A stretch of DNA of 64,000 bases from Pseudomonadales bacterium (lineage in GTDB: Bacteria > Pseudomonadota > Gammaproteobacteria > Pseudomonadales > Azotimanducaceae), in NCBI GenBank assembly GCA_023300545.1, contig JALZVT010000107.1:1-64000 (forward strand), read 5' to 3'. This document shows positions 33,053 to 41,342 of the stretch, in pieces; position 1 is the stretch's first letter, and each line of letters opens with the position of its first letter. The position numbers and the translations under genes are program-made. The notes under the pieces are model-generated. The model did no database searches, was not told the origin of the DNA, and saw nothing but the letters and a program-made list of their open reading frames with translations.

Positions 33053-34246
33053 CTAGTGCTTGGGTAAACCGAGCACGCGTTCGCCAATAATATTGGCCTG
33101 CACCTGAGAAGTGCCGCCGCCGATCGTGGCCGAGAAGGCGTTGAAGTAAGACCGTTGCCACTTGCCACCTTCTATCGCCTGGGCGTCCCCCATATAGCGC
33201 GCGCCGTTCGCGCCCTGCAGGGCGATTGCAAACTGACACAGGCGCCGCCGATGTTCGGTGTGGCGCAGCTTCCCAGACAGTGCCAGCGCGCCCGGTCGGT
33301 CAACGACCAGCGCCGGATGCTTGGCGCGTGCGGTGGCCAGTCTGTCACCCTGCTCTTCGCTCAAAAAACGCACCAACTGATCGCGTACCCAGGGGTCTTC
33401 AATAGCGGGCTTGCCGTGGCGTTTGGCTCGCCGGGCAAGTTCGACCACGTCTGCCACCTTCATCGCAATCATGCTGGTACCACCAGCCTGACCGCCAGAC
33501 ACGCCGCGTTCGAACGTCAGCGTTGACATGGCTACCTGCCAGCCCTCGCCTTCGGCACCCATACGGCATGTCGCTGGAATACGCGCGTCGTTAAAAAACG
33601 TTTGGTTGAAGCCAAATTCGCCCGTCAGCTTGCGAATGGGCTGAACCTCAATTCCCGGCGACTCCATGGGCGCAAGGAAAAAACTGAGTCCGGCGTATTT
33701 GTTACTCGCGTCAGGGTCGGTACGCGCCAGCAAAATCATGTGCTTGGCGTGCTGCCCAAGGCTCGTCCAAATCTTGCTGCCGTTGACAATATAATCATCG
33801 CCATCACGGACAGCTCGGGTTTGCACGCTGCCAAGGTCAGACCCATGGTCGGGCTCTGAAAAGCCCTGGCACCAGATTTCTGACGCGGACAGAATAGCCT
33901 GAATGTAACGCTGCTTTTCGTCCTCGCTACCGCGACTCAAAATCAACGGCCCCGCCCAATTCAGGCCAATGGTGTTCATCATAAAGGGCGTATTCAGTCG
34001 CGCCATCTCGGCCGTGACAATATCTTGCAGCGCCTGGGGCTTGCCACCCCCGCCGTACTCTCTGGGCCAAGACATGCCCAGATAGCCTGCCTCGTAAACC
34101 TGTTGCTGCCAGTCGCGCAGGTAGTGGAATTGCGAGTCGGTGCCCACCTCCATAAAGGTTTCAGGCAGTAAAAAATCGGGCTCTGCAGGACGGTTCTCGC
34201 TCAACCAGGCAGACACTTCGCTGCGAAATTCGGCTAGTTCACTCAT
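33053..34246 (-). CDS. Acyl-CoA dehydrogenase family protein, longer partner
   Basis: A 397-residue protein starting at ATG 34246, with GAGAAAG upstream; a longer frame to 34330 lacks family features. It shows the family's middle domain (WCQGFSEPDHGSDLGSVQTRA, DDYIVNGSKIWTS) and the C-terminal FAD-binding tail GGGTSQVQANIIGERVLGLP. It catalyses alpha,beta-dehydrogenation of an acyl-CoA with electrons passed to ETF. It is first in an operon with the shorter dehydrogenase downstream (28-base gap), and divergent from the SDR gene. The substrate may be a branched or steroid-like acyl-CoA by analogy with paired FadE proteins. Confidence 0.9.
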   Translation of the reverse strand: MSELAEFRSEVSAWLSENRPAEPDFLLPETFMEVGTDSQFHYLRDWQQQVYEAGYLGMSWPREYGGGGKPQALQDIVTAEMARLNTPFMMNTIGLNWAGPLILSRGSEDEKQRYIQAILSASEIWCQGFSEPDHGSDLGSVQTRAVRDGDDYIVNGSKIWTSLGQHAKHMILLARTDPDASNKYAGLSFFLAPMESPGIEVQPIRKLTGEFGFNQTFFNDARIPATCRMGAEGEGWQVAMSTLTFERGVSGGQAGGTSMIAMKVADVVELARRAKRHGKPAIEDPWVRDQLVRFLSEEQGDRLATARAKHPALVVDRPGALALSGKLRHTEHRRRLCQFAIALQGANGARYMGDAQAIEGGKWQRSYFNAFSATIGGGTSQVQANIIGERVLGLPKH

Positions 34247-34402
34247 AGCGCGGCTTTCTCTCTCTTTCCAGCCTGTAACGCTATCGACCTTTACGAGAAG
34301 GGTCAATTTCGCAGTTCTTGGTGGGTTCATAGCCGGGTTTTTAGCGGGGTTTATTGACTCGCTTTCACCGAACCGGCCTAATCGTTTTGCCCAGATTACC
34401 CA

Positions 34403-35221
34403 GTGAACACAGTCATGACCGATTCCTCTGCCCCCGCCACCGCAACCGTCACTTACCCAACACCCAATTTCTCAATCGACCTGACGGGACAGGTCGCCTT
34501 TGTTACCGGCACAACGTCTGGCCTTGGCAGGCGCTTCGCAGACGTATTGGCGGCGTGTGGTGCAAAGGTTGCGATTTCCGGGCGCCGGGCTGAACGGTTG
34601 GAAGAACACGCAGCACAACTGCGCGCTAGAGGAGCTGAGGTTGCGGTCGTACAGCTCGATATGACGGACTCCCAGGCCGTAAAAGACTCGGTTGCCATTG
34701 TCGAAGAACAACTGGGGCCAGTCACCATATTAGTGAACAACGCGGGCATTCCCGACGCTCAGCGCGCCCACAAAATGTCGTTAGAATTGATTGATAACGT
34801 CATTGATACCAACCTGCGAGGCCCCTACGTACTGTCGTGCGAAGTCGCGCGTCGGTTGATTGAGTTAAAGCGCCCTGGACGCATGGTGAACCTTTCGTCC
34901 ATTGCCTATCGCCATTACTCGGGCAATGGTGCCGCGCTGTATTCAACAACCAAGGCTGGCATAGCCCGTATGACCGAAGCGCTGGCCGTTGAGTGGTCGC
35001 GCTATCACATCAACGTCAATGCCATCGCGCCCGGTGCCTTTCATTCAGAGATGATGGACGGCATGGTCGAACGTATCGGCGACCTCGCCGCGCATTTTCC
35101 GCGCAAACGTATTTGCGACCCCGCCCTCATGGACAGTACGCTGCTGTACCTGGTATCACCAGCTTCTGAAGCGGTAACCGGCGTTGTGATCGAACTTGAT
35201 GATGGCCAAGGCCCGCGTTAG
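34403..35221 (+). CDS. SDR family oxidoreductase
   Basis: A 272-residue short-chain dehydrogenase: nucleotide-binding TGTTSGLG at 35-42, VNNAG at 111-115, catalytic serine in NLSSIA (165-166) and YSTTK with Y180 and K184. Residues RR at 61-62, after the second strand (ISGRR), suggest preference for NADP(H). GTG at 34403 or ATG at 34415 may be the start. It lies 45 bases before the GMC dehydrogenase on the same strand, so the two probably form an operon for oxidation of an alcohol or ketone, divergent from the acyl-CoA dehydrogenases. Confidence 0.92.
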   Translation: MNTVMTDSSAPATATVTYPTPNFSIDLTGQVAFVTGTTSGLGRRFADVLAACGAKVAISGRRAERLEEHAAQLRARGAEVAVVQLDMTDSQAVKDSVAIVEEQLGPVTILVNNAGIPDAQRAHKMSLELIDNVIDTNLRGPYVLSCEVARRLIELKRPGRMVNLSSIAYRHYSGNGAALYSTTKAGIARMTEALAVEWSRYHINVNAIAPGAFHSEMMDGMVERIGDLAAHFPRKRICDPALMDSTLLYLVSPASEAVTGVVIELDDGQGPR

Positions 35222-35266
35222 TCGATTGTTGATTATCGAAGCGGTTATAGTCTTGGAGACCGCACA

Positions 35267-36907
35267 ATGACCACCTGGGATTACGTCGTCGTTGGAGCGG
35301 GCTCGGCCGGCTGTGTATTGGCCAATCGCCTCAGCGAAGATCCGACGGTAAACGTGTTGCTAGTCGAGGCTGGCGGGCCACCTCGGCGCTGGTTCGACTT
35401 TGGTATTCCGTCGCGGATGCCCAGCGCGTTTTATTTGCCGATGGGTCAGGCCGCGTATGACTGGCGCTTCGAGAGCGAACCCGAAGCACAGCTGAACCGC
35501 CGTCGTATTCATTGTCCGCGAGGACGAGTTCTAGGCGGCTCATCGTCTATTAACGGCATGGTTTACGTTCGTGGCCACGCTGAAGACTTTGAGCGCTGGG
35601 AAGCATTGGGCGCATACGGCTGGAGCTACGCTGACGTACTGCCGTATTTTCGTCGAGCCGAATCAGCGCGCGATGCGCAACGCGATACCGCTTACCGCGG
35701 TGACAGCGGCCCGCTGGTTACAACAGCTGGCAACCTGACCAATCCGTTACACGAGGCGTTTTTATCCGCATGTGAAGAAGCCGGCCACGGTCGCTCGAAA
35801 GATCTAAATGGTTATCGCCAGGACGGCTTCGGCACCCTGCCAATGACAGTTGATAAGGGCCAGCGTTGTTCAACCAACACCGCTTATTTGGCGCCGGTAC
35901 GTGACCGGAAGAATCTGCGTGTACTAACCAACGCCCAGGTCAAACGCCTGCAAATTGTCAACGGCAAGTGTCAAGGCGTTGAACTCGCGATGGGTCGCAA
36001 CGCGGTGAAGGTCAGCGCCGGCACAACGGTGCTGTCGGCGGGTGCCATCGGTTCCCCCCAACTTCTTATGTGTTCAGGCATTGGCCCGGCAGATCATCTG
36101 CGCGCCACTAGCATCGGTGTGCAACTCGACAGCCCCGACGTTGGGGGCAATCTGCGCGACCACTTGGAAGTGTATGTGCAGCAACGCTGCAAAGCGCCCG
36201 TCACCCTGAATACCCAATTGGGCTTAGTGGGCAAAGGCTTAATTGGTGCGCGCTGGTTGCTCCGGCGAGACGGACTCGGAGCAACGAACCATTTTGAAAC
36301 CGGTGGTTTCATTCGTCATGAGCCCAACGCTCCGTGGCCCGATATACAGTTCCACTTTTTGCCAGCGGCAATGACCTACGCCGGCGAATTGGCAACCGAG
36401 GGGCACGGCTTTCAAGCCCACGTAGGACCAATGTCTTCGGAATCAAAAGGTACCGTGCGACTGCGCACTGCAGATTCATCAGACGCACCCGAGTTGCGTT
36501 TTAATTATATGAGTGATGACGCTGACTGGGGCGTGTTCCGCGCCGCCATTCGTCATGTGCGAGAGATATTTAAGGCGCCCGCTCTATCTGAATTTAGCAA
36601 CGGCGAGATCAGCCCGGGCGCCGACGCAGACAGCGACAGCGCACTCGACGCCTTTGTGCGAGCGCACGCCGAAAGTGCCTATCATCCTTGCGGTACTTGC
36701 CGCATGGGTAGCGACGACGCGGCAGTGGTTGACCCACAAGGTAGGCTACGTGGCATCGATGACCTGTGGGTCGCTGATGCGTCAATATTCCCGCATCTGA
36801 CCAACGGCAATCTGAATGCACCGACCATAATGCTGGCAGAAAAAATCGCTGATCATTTGCGCGGCGAGCTAATGCCGCGCCAGGAAGAGGAGTGGTTTCG
36901 CGGTTAG
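35267..36907 (+). CDS. GMC family oxidoreductase (choline/alcohol dehydrogenase-like)
   Basis: A 546-residue flavoprotein with FAD motif GAGSAG at 10-15, GRVLGGSSSINGMVYVRGH, and the C-terminal catalytic pair H473 (YHPCGTCRMG) and N517 (GNLNAPT), the spacing found in choline dehydrogenase and AlkJ. Membrane-associated relatives oxidise aliphatic alcohols and pass electrons to quinone. No signal peptide is seen. It is downstream of the SDR (45-base gap) and nearly abuts the convergent SH3/CsgG-like gene (three bases between stops). Unlike the GMC protein at 2613, it has no CX2CX2CX3C cluster. Confidence 0.92.
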   Translation: MTTWDYVVVGAGSAGCVLANRLSEDPTVNVLLVEAGGPPRRWFDFGIPSRMPSAFYLPMGQAAYDWRFESEPEAQLNRRRIHCPRGRVLGGSSSINGMVYVRGHAEDFERWEALGAYGWSYADVLPYFRRAESARDAQRDTAYRGDSGPLVTTAGNLTNPLHEAFLSACEEAGHGRSKDLNGYRQDGFGTLPMTVDKGQRCSTNTAYLAPVRDRKNLRVLTNAQVKRLQIVNGKCQGVELAMGRNAVKVSAGTTVLSAGAIGSPQLLMCSGIGPADHLRATSIGVQLDSPDVGGNLRDHLEVYVQQRCKAPVTLNTQLGLVGKGLIGARWLLRRDGLGATNHFETGGFIRHEPNAPWPDIQFHFLPAAMTYAGELATEGHGFQAHVGPMSSESKGTVRLRTADSSDAPELRFNYMSDDADWGVFRAAIRHVREIFKAPALSEFSNGEISPGADADSDSALDAFVRAHAESAYHPCGTCRMGSDDAAVVDPQGRLRGIDDLWVADASIFPHLTNGNLNAPTIMLAEKIADHLRGELMPRQEEEWFRG

Positions 36908-36910
36908 GTT

Positions 36911-37894
36911 CTAGCGTGTGAGGTAGTCTGAGTGGATCCAACCGGTATTGCCGAATGCCTCAATTTCCCACCAATCACCTCGAGTCGATCCAGTGGCCGT
37001 AACATTGGTGCCCTTAACCAGCTTGGTCAGCACCGGAGCTGTGGTTGAGGGGCCAGTGCGGAAGTTCACGGCAGCCGCAACCACCCAACCCGCATTATCG
37101 ACATTGGCATCGTCCAAGCCGCCCAGTTGCGACACCATCTTATTGTGTGCATCCATAAATGCAGATGCAGTCACTTTGCCGATATCGGTTTTTTCCCAAG
37201 CGCCACCACCGCCAACGGCCGGAATACCTGCGATCCAACCAATCGCCCGCAAATCAAGATCTGTTTTTTTCGCGCTGCCTTCCGCCATCACTTCTTGCAC
37301 GCCCGTGCGAACGTCGGTGAGTGACAACATCACTTGGGATTCTAGACGTTTGCCCTTGAGTCGACCCGCAAGGGCACCCGCGCGACCCGGCAGCAGCCCG
37401 GCCAGGCCACCGCTGGCGCCGCCAGCGTTACTGTCTTTATGCACAATCTGGGGCGTGATCACATAGTCAGCAGCAACCATCTGCCCTTTACCCATGTTAG
37501 CGCCTTTCTGGAACTCGCCTTTGGCGGCAATCGCCCGTTCCCGTTCCATGGCTTTACTGCCAGCGCCGCGGTCAACAATACGAAAGCAGTTACTCTGTGC
37601 CATCATCAGTTTGACCAAAGCCACTGGGCTTGAGAGACCGTAGTGGTGATAGTAGGTTCTGCTGGGCTCGATTAAGGCCGCGGTGCCGATTGGCTTAGGA
37701 CAGGTCACCAGGTCGCCTGGCGCGCCACTGGCGCCGTTAGGGCCGGCAGAACCGGACACCTCAGTCCCCCCCTGACCGCGCTTTATTTTGTTGAAACCAA
37801 TACCCGTCGAGAAGACGAGTGATAGGCCAATAACAAGTCCCAGCGTGATTTGGGTCGGTTTCAACGCGGTTGAAGTATTCGGTGTAGCAATCAT
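36911..37894 (-). CDS. CsgG-like protein with C-terminal SH3 domain, membrane anchored
   Basis: A 327-residue protein starting at ATG 37894 with AGGAG seven bases upstream. Residues about 13-32 form one hydrophobic segment without a lipobox. A Gly-rich stretch (SGSAGPNGASGAPGD) leads to a CsgG/LpoB-like domain (SSPVALVKLMMAQSNCFRIVDRG, MVAADYVITPQIV, MLSLTDVRTG). The last 70 residues are a bacterial SH3 domain (VNFRTGPSTTAPVL, WWEIEAFGNTGWIHSDYL), usually a cell-wall ligand binder. Unlike CsgG it is not a lipoprotein and no curli genes are present. It probably faces the periplasm and touches peptidoglycan. It is divergent from recQ. Function unknown. Confidence 0.75.
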   Translation of the reverse strand: MIATPNTSTALKPTQITLGLVIGLSLVFSTGIGFNKIKRGQGGTEVSGSAGPNGASGAPGDLVTCPKPIGTAALIEPSRTYYHHYGLSSPVALVKLMMAQSNCFRIVDRGAGSKAMERERAIAAKGEFQKGANMGKGQMVAADYVITPQIVHKDSNAGGASGGLAGLLPGRAGALAGRLKGKRLESQVMLSLTDVRTGVQEVMAEGSAKKTDLDLRAIGWIAGIPAVGGGGAWEKTDIGKVTASAFMDAHNKMVSQLGGLDDANVDNAGWVVAAAVNFRTGPSTTAPVLTKLVKGTNVTATGSTRGDWWEIEAFGNTGWIHSDYLTR

Positions 37895-38028
37895 GGTTGC
37901 GCTCCTGCGGCATGACGGGACGGGTTGTGAATGGCCTAAGTCTGCCGTAAGTCAGGGACAACACCAAATCACCAGAACTGGTGGCCTGCTTTATACTGGA
38001 GCCCCCTTCAGAACGTGCCATAGCGCCC

Positions 38029-39963
38029 ATGACTCCCAGTCTGCCAATCTCGATAGTCCGAAAGCCTCAGGATGTGCTCGAAACCCTCTTTGGCTACGGT
38101 GAATTCCGCTCCCAGCAGGCCGCCATTATCGAGGCCGTTATGGCAGGTCGCGATGCGCTGGTCATCATGCCCACCGGCGGCGGTAAGTCGCTGTGCTACC
38201 AGGTACCCAGTCTGTGTATGGATGGCCTGGGCATTGTGGTCTCGCCATTAATTGCCTTAATGGCTGATCAGGTGTCCTCGCTGAACCAGCTGGGCGTGCG
38301 GGCCGCTTACTTGAACTCAACACAGGAGTTCTCGGTACAAATGGACGTGATCAATGCCGTTCGCAACGGCGAACTCGACCTGCTGTACGTTGCGCCAGAG
38401 CGATTGCTGAAAGAGCAAACCTTAGAGGTATTGCGCCAAATCAAGGTTGCGCTTATCGCTGTCGACGAAGCTCACTGTGTATCGTCTTGGGGACACGACT
38501 TTCGCCGTGACTACCTCGAACTGCATTTACTGAAGCAGCATTTTCCGAACGTGCCACGTATTGCGCTAACCGCCACCGCTGACGAACGAACCAGAGATGA
38601 CATTGCGCATAACCTGCAACTGCAGTCGCCCGATATTTTCATCGATGGCTTTGACCGCTCAAACATTCACTACCGCGTGGCGCTGAAAGACAGTCCCAAG
38701 AAACAGCTGCTGGAATTTTTACAGCAGCGAAAGGACGAGGCCGGCATTGTGTACTGCCTGTCGCGCCGCGCAGTCGACGCAACGGCAACCCTGCTTGCCG
38801 ACAACGGTTACGACGCGCTGCCCTATCATGCCGGGCTCGATGCTGCCGTTCGCGCTCGTCATCAAGAGCGGTTTTTGCGTGAAGACGGTGTCATCGTCGT
38901 GGCCACCATCGCGTTTGGTATGGGCATAGACAAACCAGACGTGCGCTTTGTGGCCCACATGGACCTGCCTAAGAGCATTGAGGCCTACTATCAGGAAACC
39001 GGCCGCGCCGGTCGTGATGGCGCCCCGGCCCAGGCGTGGATGGTGTATGGCTTGCAAGACGTGGTGCGCATGTCGCAGATGCTCTCGGAGTCTCAGGCTG
39101 ACGAGGCGCACAAGCGCATAGAAAACGAAAAACTCAACGCCCTACTGGGTTGGTGCGAAGTGACCGCCTGTCGGCGTGCGGCATTACTCAACTATTTTGG
39201 TGACACACTGCAAACCCCCTGTAGCGGCTGCGATGTGTGCGACACCCCACCCAAAACATGGGACGCGCTAGAGTCTGCGCAAAAGTTCATGTCTTGCGTG
39301 GTGCGAACGGGTCAGCGATTTGGCGCCGGACATGTGATCGATGTGCTACGGGGCGCAGACAAAGAGCGCGTACAGCAATTGCAGCACGACACCTTGCCGA
39401 CCTTTGGTATTGGCGGTGATCTCAGTGAAGCGCAATGGCGCTCGGTGGTTCGGCAGTTAATTGCTCAGGGCTACCTCTACGCAGATGCAGCTCGTCACGG
39501 TGGACTGCGTTTGTCAGAACACGCTCGACCGCTGCTGCGCGGCGATGTGCCGTTGCAGCTGCGCGTCGACGCAACCAGCAAAGGGAGCAGCAGCAGTAAA
39601 TCTCGCTCGAACCGCGCGCGATCTGAACCCGCGATCGAGCTGTCAGAACTCGATACCATGGTGTTTGAAGAGCTGAGAGCGACACGCAAACGCCTGGCTG
39701 ATGAACAGAGCGTGCCGCCCTATGTGATTTTTCACGACGCAACGCTGCGCGAAATGGCCCAGCTGCGCCCGGCAACCGCCAATGAGATGTTGGGTTTGAA
39801 CGGTGTTGGCCAAACCAAGCTCGATCGTTACGGCGCCGCATTTCTTCTGACTTTGGGCGGCGGCGATGCAGCCGAGATGGCTGGCCCCGACTACGAGTCA
39901 CAACCCGGTCTGGAAGAACAATACGGCAGTTGGTCAGATGAGGAGCCAACTGAGTTTGGCTGA
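38029..39963 (+). CDS. recQ: ATP-dependent DNA helicase RecQ
   Basis: A 644-residue helicase starting at ATG 38029; the frame is open from GTG 37981 but the extra residues are not family-like. Walker A is PTGGGKS at 48-54, and [14 protein letters not shown] contains motif II. The zinc-binding module [18 protein letters not shown]...CSGCDVC lies near 375, followed by the RQC winged helix and a C-terminal HRDC domain ([20 protein letters not shown]). It unwinds DNA 3' to 5' in recombination repair and fork processing. A TATACT at 37992-37997 is a possible -10, without a good -35. Length is near that of the E. coli protein. Confidence 0.95.
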   Translation: MTPSLPISIVRKPQDVLETLFGYGEFRSQQAAIIEAVMAGRDALVIMPTGGGKSLCYQVPSLCMDGLGIVVSPLIALMADQVSSLNQLGVRAAYLNSTQEFSVQMDVINAVRNGELDLLYVAPERLLKEQTLEVLRQIKVALIAVDEAHCVSSWGHDFRRDYLELHLLKQHFPNVPRIALTATADERTRDDIAHNLQLQSPDIFIDGFDRSNIHYRVALKDSPKKQLLEFLQQRKDEAGIVYCLSRRAVDATATLLADNGYDALPYHAGLDAAVRARHQERFLREDGVIVVATIAFGMGIDKPDVRFVAHMDLPKSIEAYYQETGRAGRDGAPAQAWMVYGLQDVVRMSQMLSESQADEAHKRIENEKLNALLGWCEVTACRRAALLNYFGDTLQTPCSGCDVCDTPPKTWDALESAQKFMSCVVRTGQRFGAGHVIDVLRGADKERVQQLQHDTLPTFGIGGDLSEAQWRSVVRQLIAQGYLYADAARHGGLRLSEHARPLLRGDVPLQLRVDATSKGSSSSKSRSNRARSEPAIELSELDTMVFEELRATRKRLADEQSVPPYVIFHDATLREMAQLRPATANEMLGLNGVGQTKLDRYGAAFLLTLGGGDAAEMAGPDYESQPGLEEQYGSWSDEEPTEFG

Positions 39964-39995
39964 GCTTTAGGCCGGAGATTGCGGGTATTGCAGCG

Positions 39996-40001
39996 TATAA
40001 T
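39996..40001 (+). promoter_or_regulatory. Possible -10 element for the TAXI/TRAP operon
   Basis: A perfect TATAAT lies in the 167-base gap between recQ and the TAXI binding-protein gene. The hexamer 17 bases upstream (CGGAGA) is a poor -35, and TTGCGG is too close. If used, the leader would be about 120 bases and would include the hairpin at 40061-40079. Confidence 0.3.
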
Positions 40002-40060
40002 ATCCCAACGGGATGAGCCCACCACAAAACGCCCGACCCGTATTGTCCCTGTCTGTTTTG

Positions 40061-40079
40061 GGCAAGCTCTCGGCTTGCC
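40061..40079 (+). promoter_or_regulatory. Hairpin in the presumed 5' leader of the TAXI/TRAP operon
   Basis: GGCAAGC, a five-base loop (TCTCG) and GCTTGCC make a perfect seven-pair stem. No T-run follows on either strand, so a simple terminator is unlikely. It could be a transcript-processing or regulatory element, or the recQ transcript end. Confidence 0.35.
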
Positions 40080-40130
40080 TCCGCTCCCGTCAGGTTTATC
40101 AGCCGCTATCAGTTGAGTATTTTCTTTACT

Positions 40131-41342
40131 ATGCGCCTTAAGCTATTGTTTTTTATCGCCTTCCTCCTACCCGCCTTGGGCACGATGAGTACCCCGGTTA
40201 TGGCAGCGGACCAGGCAACCCCACCCAGCCAATACCCGGCAGTGCCTAAAGACGACCTGCCTAAAGCGATGGCATGGAGCGCCTACAACCTGGGGTCTAC
40301 GGGCTACAACCAGGCGGTTGCCATCGGCAAGGTGCTTAAGAACAGCTATGGCACCACGTTGCGTGTCGTACCGGGCAAGAACGACGTCTCCCGTCTGCTG
40401 CCCTTGATGAAGAAACGAGTGCAGTTCTCTGCCAACGGCTCCGCGACCTATTTTGCTCAGGAAGGCGTGCAGCAGTTTGCCTCACCGAAGTGGGGACCAC
40501 TGCCGTTGCGCCTGGTGTTTATGAGCAGTGGTGATAGCAATCAGGCGCTGGCCGTTGCGGCAGATACCGGCATCACAACACTGGCAGGCCTGCGCGGCAA
40601 ACGGGTGCCCTATGTGCGCGGTGCACCGGCACTCAATGTAACCACCGAGGCCTACCTCGCCTGCGCCGACCTGGGATGGGACGATGTGATCAAGGTCGAG
40701 TTCCCGGGCTATGGCGCGATGTGGAACGGCATTGTTAACGGCCAGATCGATGCGGCTTATGCCACCACGGTTTCAGGCACAACACGCAAACTAGAGGCTT
40801 CACCAAGAGGCATATTCTGGCCCACCGTGCCACACGCTGACAAAGCCTGCTGGCAGCGCGTTCAGGCAAAGTTACCGCTGATTACACCGCACATCGCAAC
40901 GCGAGGCGCAGGTATCAGCGAGGCCAACCCCCACGAAGGTGGCACTTATCCATACCCACTGTTGATCACACTAGACAGTGCAGACAGCGATCTGGTGTAC
41001 GCGGTAGCCGCCGTGGTGCACCAGCACTACGACGACTTCAAAGACGCTGATCCCGGCGCCATCGGCTGGGCCTTAGAACGCCAGATACTCAACTGGGTAG
41101 TGCCGTTTCACGATGGCAGTATTCGCTATTTGCGGGCCGCTGGGGTGTGGAGCGACGAACTGGATAGCCACAATGATGCGCTGATTGCCCGGCAACAACT
41201 GCTGCTCGCCACCTGGAAAACGTATAAGCAAACGGCACCCGGCAACGCCCCTGCCGCTAAAGACGCCTTCAGCGCCGGTTGGATGACCGCACGCGCCACA
41301 GCGCTTGACGCTGCCGGTATGGATCCGGTCTGGCGCGAATAA
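40131..41342 (+). CDS. TAXI family TRAP transporter solute-binding protein
   Basis: A 403-residue periplasmic binding protein. ATG 40131 is chosen because it gives a normal signal peptide (MRLKLLFFIAFLLPALG...VMA); the frame can begin at TTG 40113 instead. The TAXI signature is seen in WSAYNLGSTGYNQAVAIGKVLK and in ANGSATYFAQEGVQQF, with a later GYGAMWNGIVNGQIDAAYAT. It captures a solute for the fused TRAP permease whose start overlaps its stop (TAATG). TAXI systems are often assigned to carboxylates such as 2-oxoglutarate or glutamate, but the ligand here is unknown. The protein is longer than typical members (about 320-350 residues). Confidence 0.9.
   Translation: MRLKLLFFIAFLLPALGTMSTPVMAADQATPPSQYPAVPKDDLPKAMAWSAYNLGSTGYNQAVAIGKVLKNSYGTTLRVVPGKNDVSRLLPLMKKRVQFSANGSATYFAQEGVQQFASPKWGPLPLRLVFMSSGDSNQALAVAADTGITTLAGLRGKRVPYVRGAPALNVTTEAYLACADLGWDDVIKVEFPGYGAMWNGIVNGQIDAAYATTVSGTTRKLEASPRGIFWPTVPHADKACWQRVQAKLPLITPHIATRGAGISEANPHEGGTYPYPLLITLDSADSDLVYAVAAVVHQHYDDFKDADPGAIGWALERQILNWVVPFHDGSIRYLRAAGVWSDELDSHNDALIARQQLLLATWKTYKQTAPGNAPAAKDAFSAGWMTARATALDAAGMDPVWRE

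Noticed and set aside
37992-37997. TATACT as a recQ promoter
   Set aside because: No acceptable -35 hexamer is found 16-18 bases upstream. It is mentioned only as a weak possibility.
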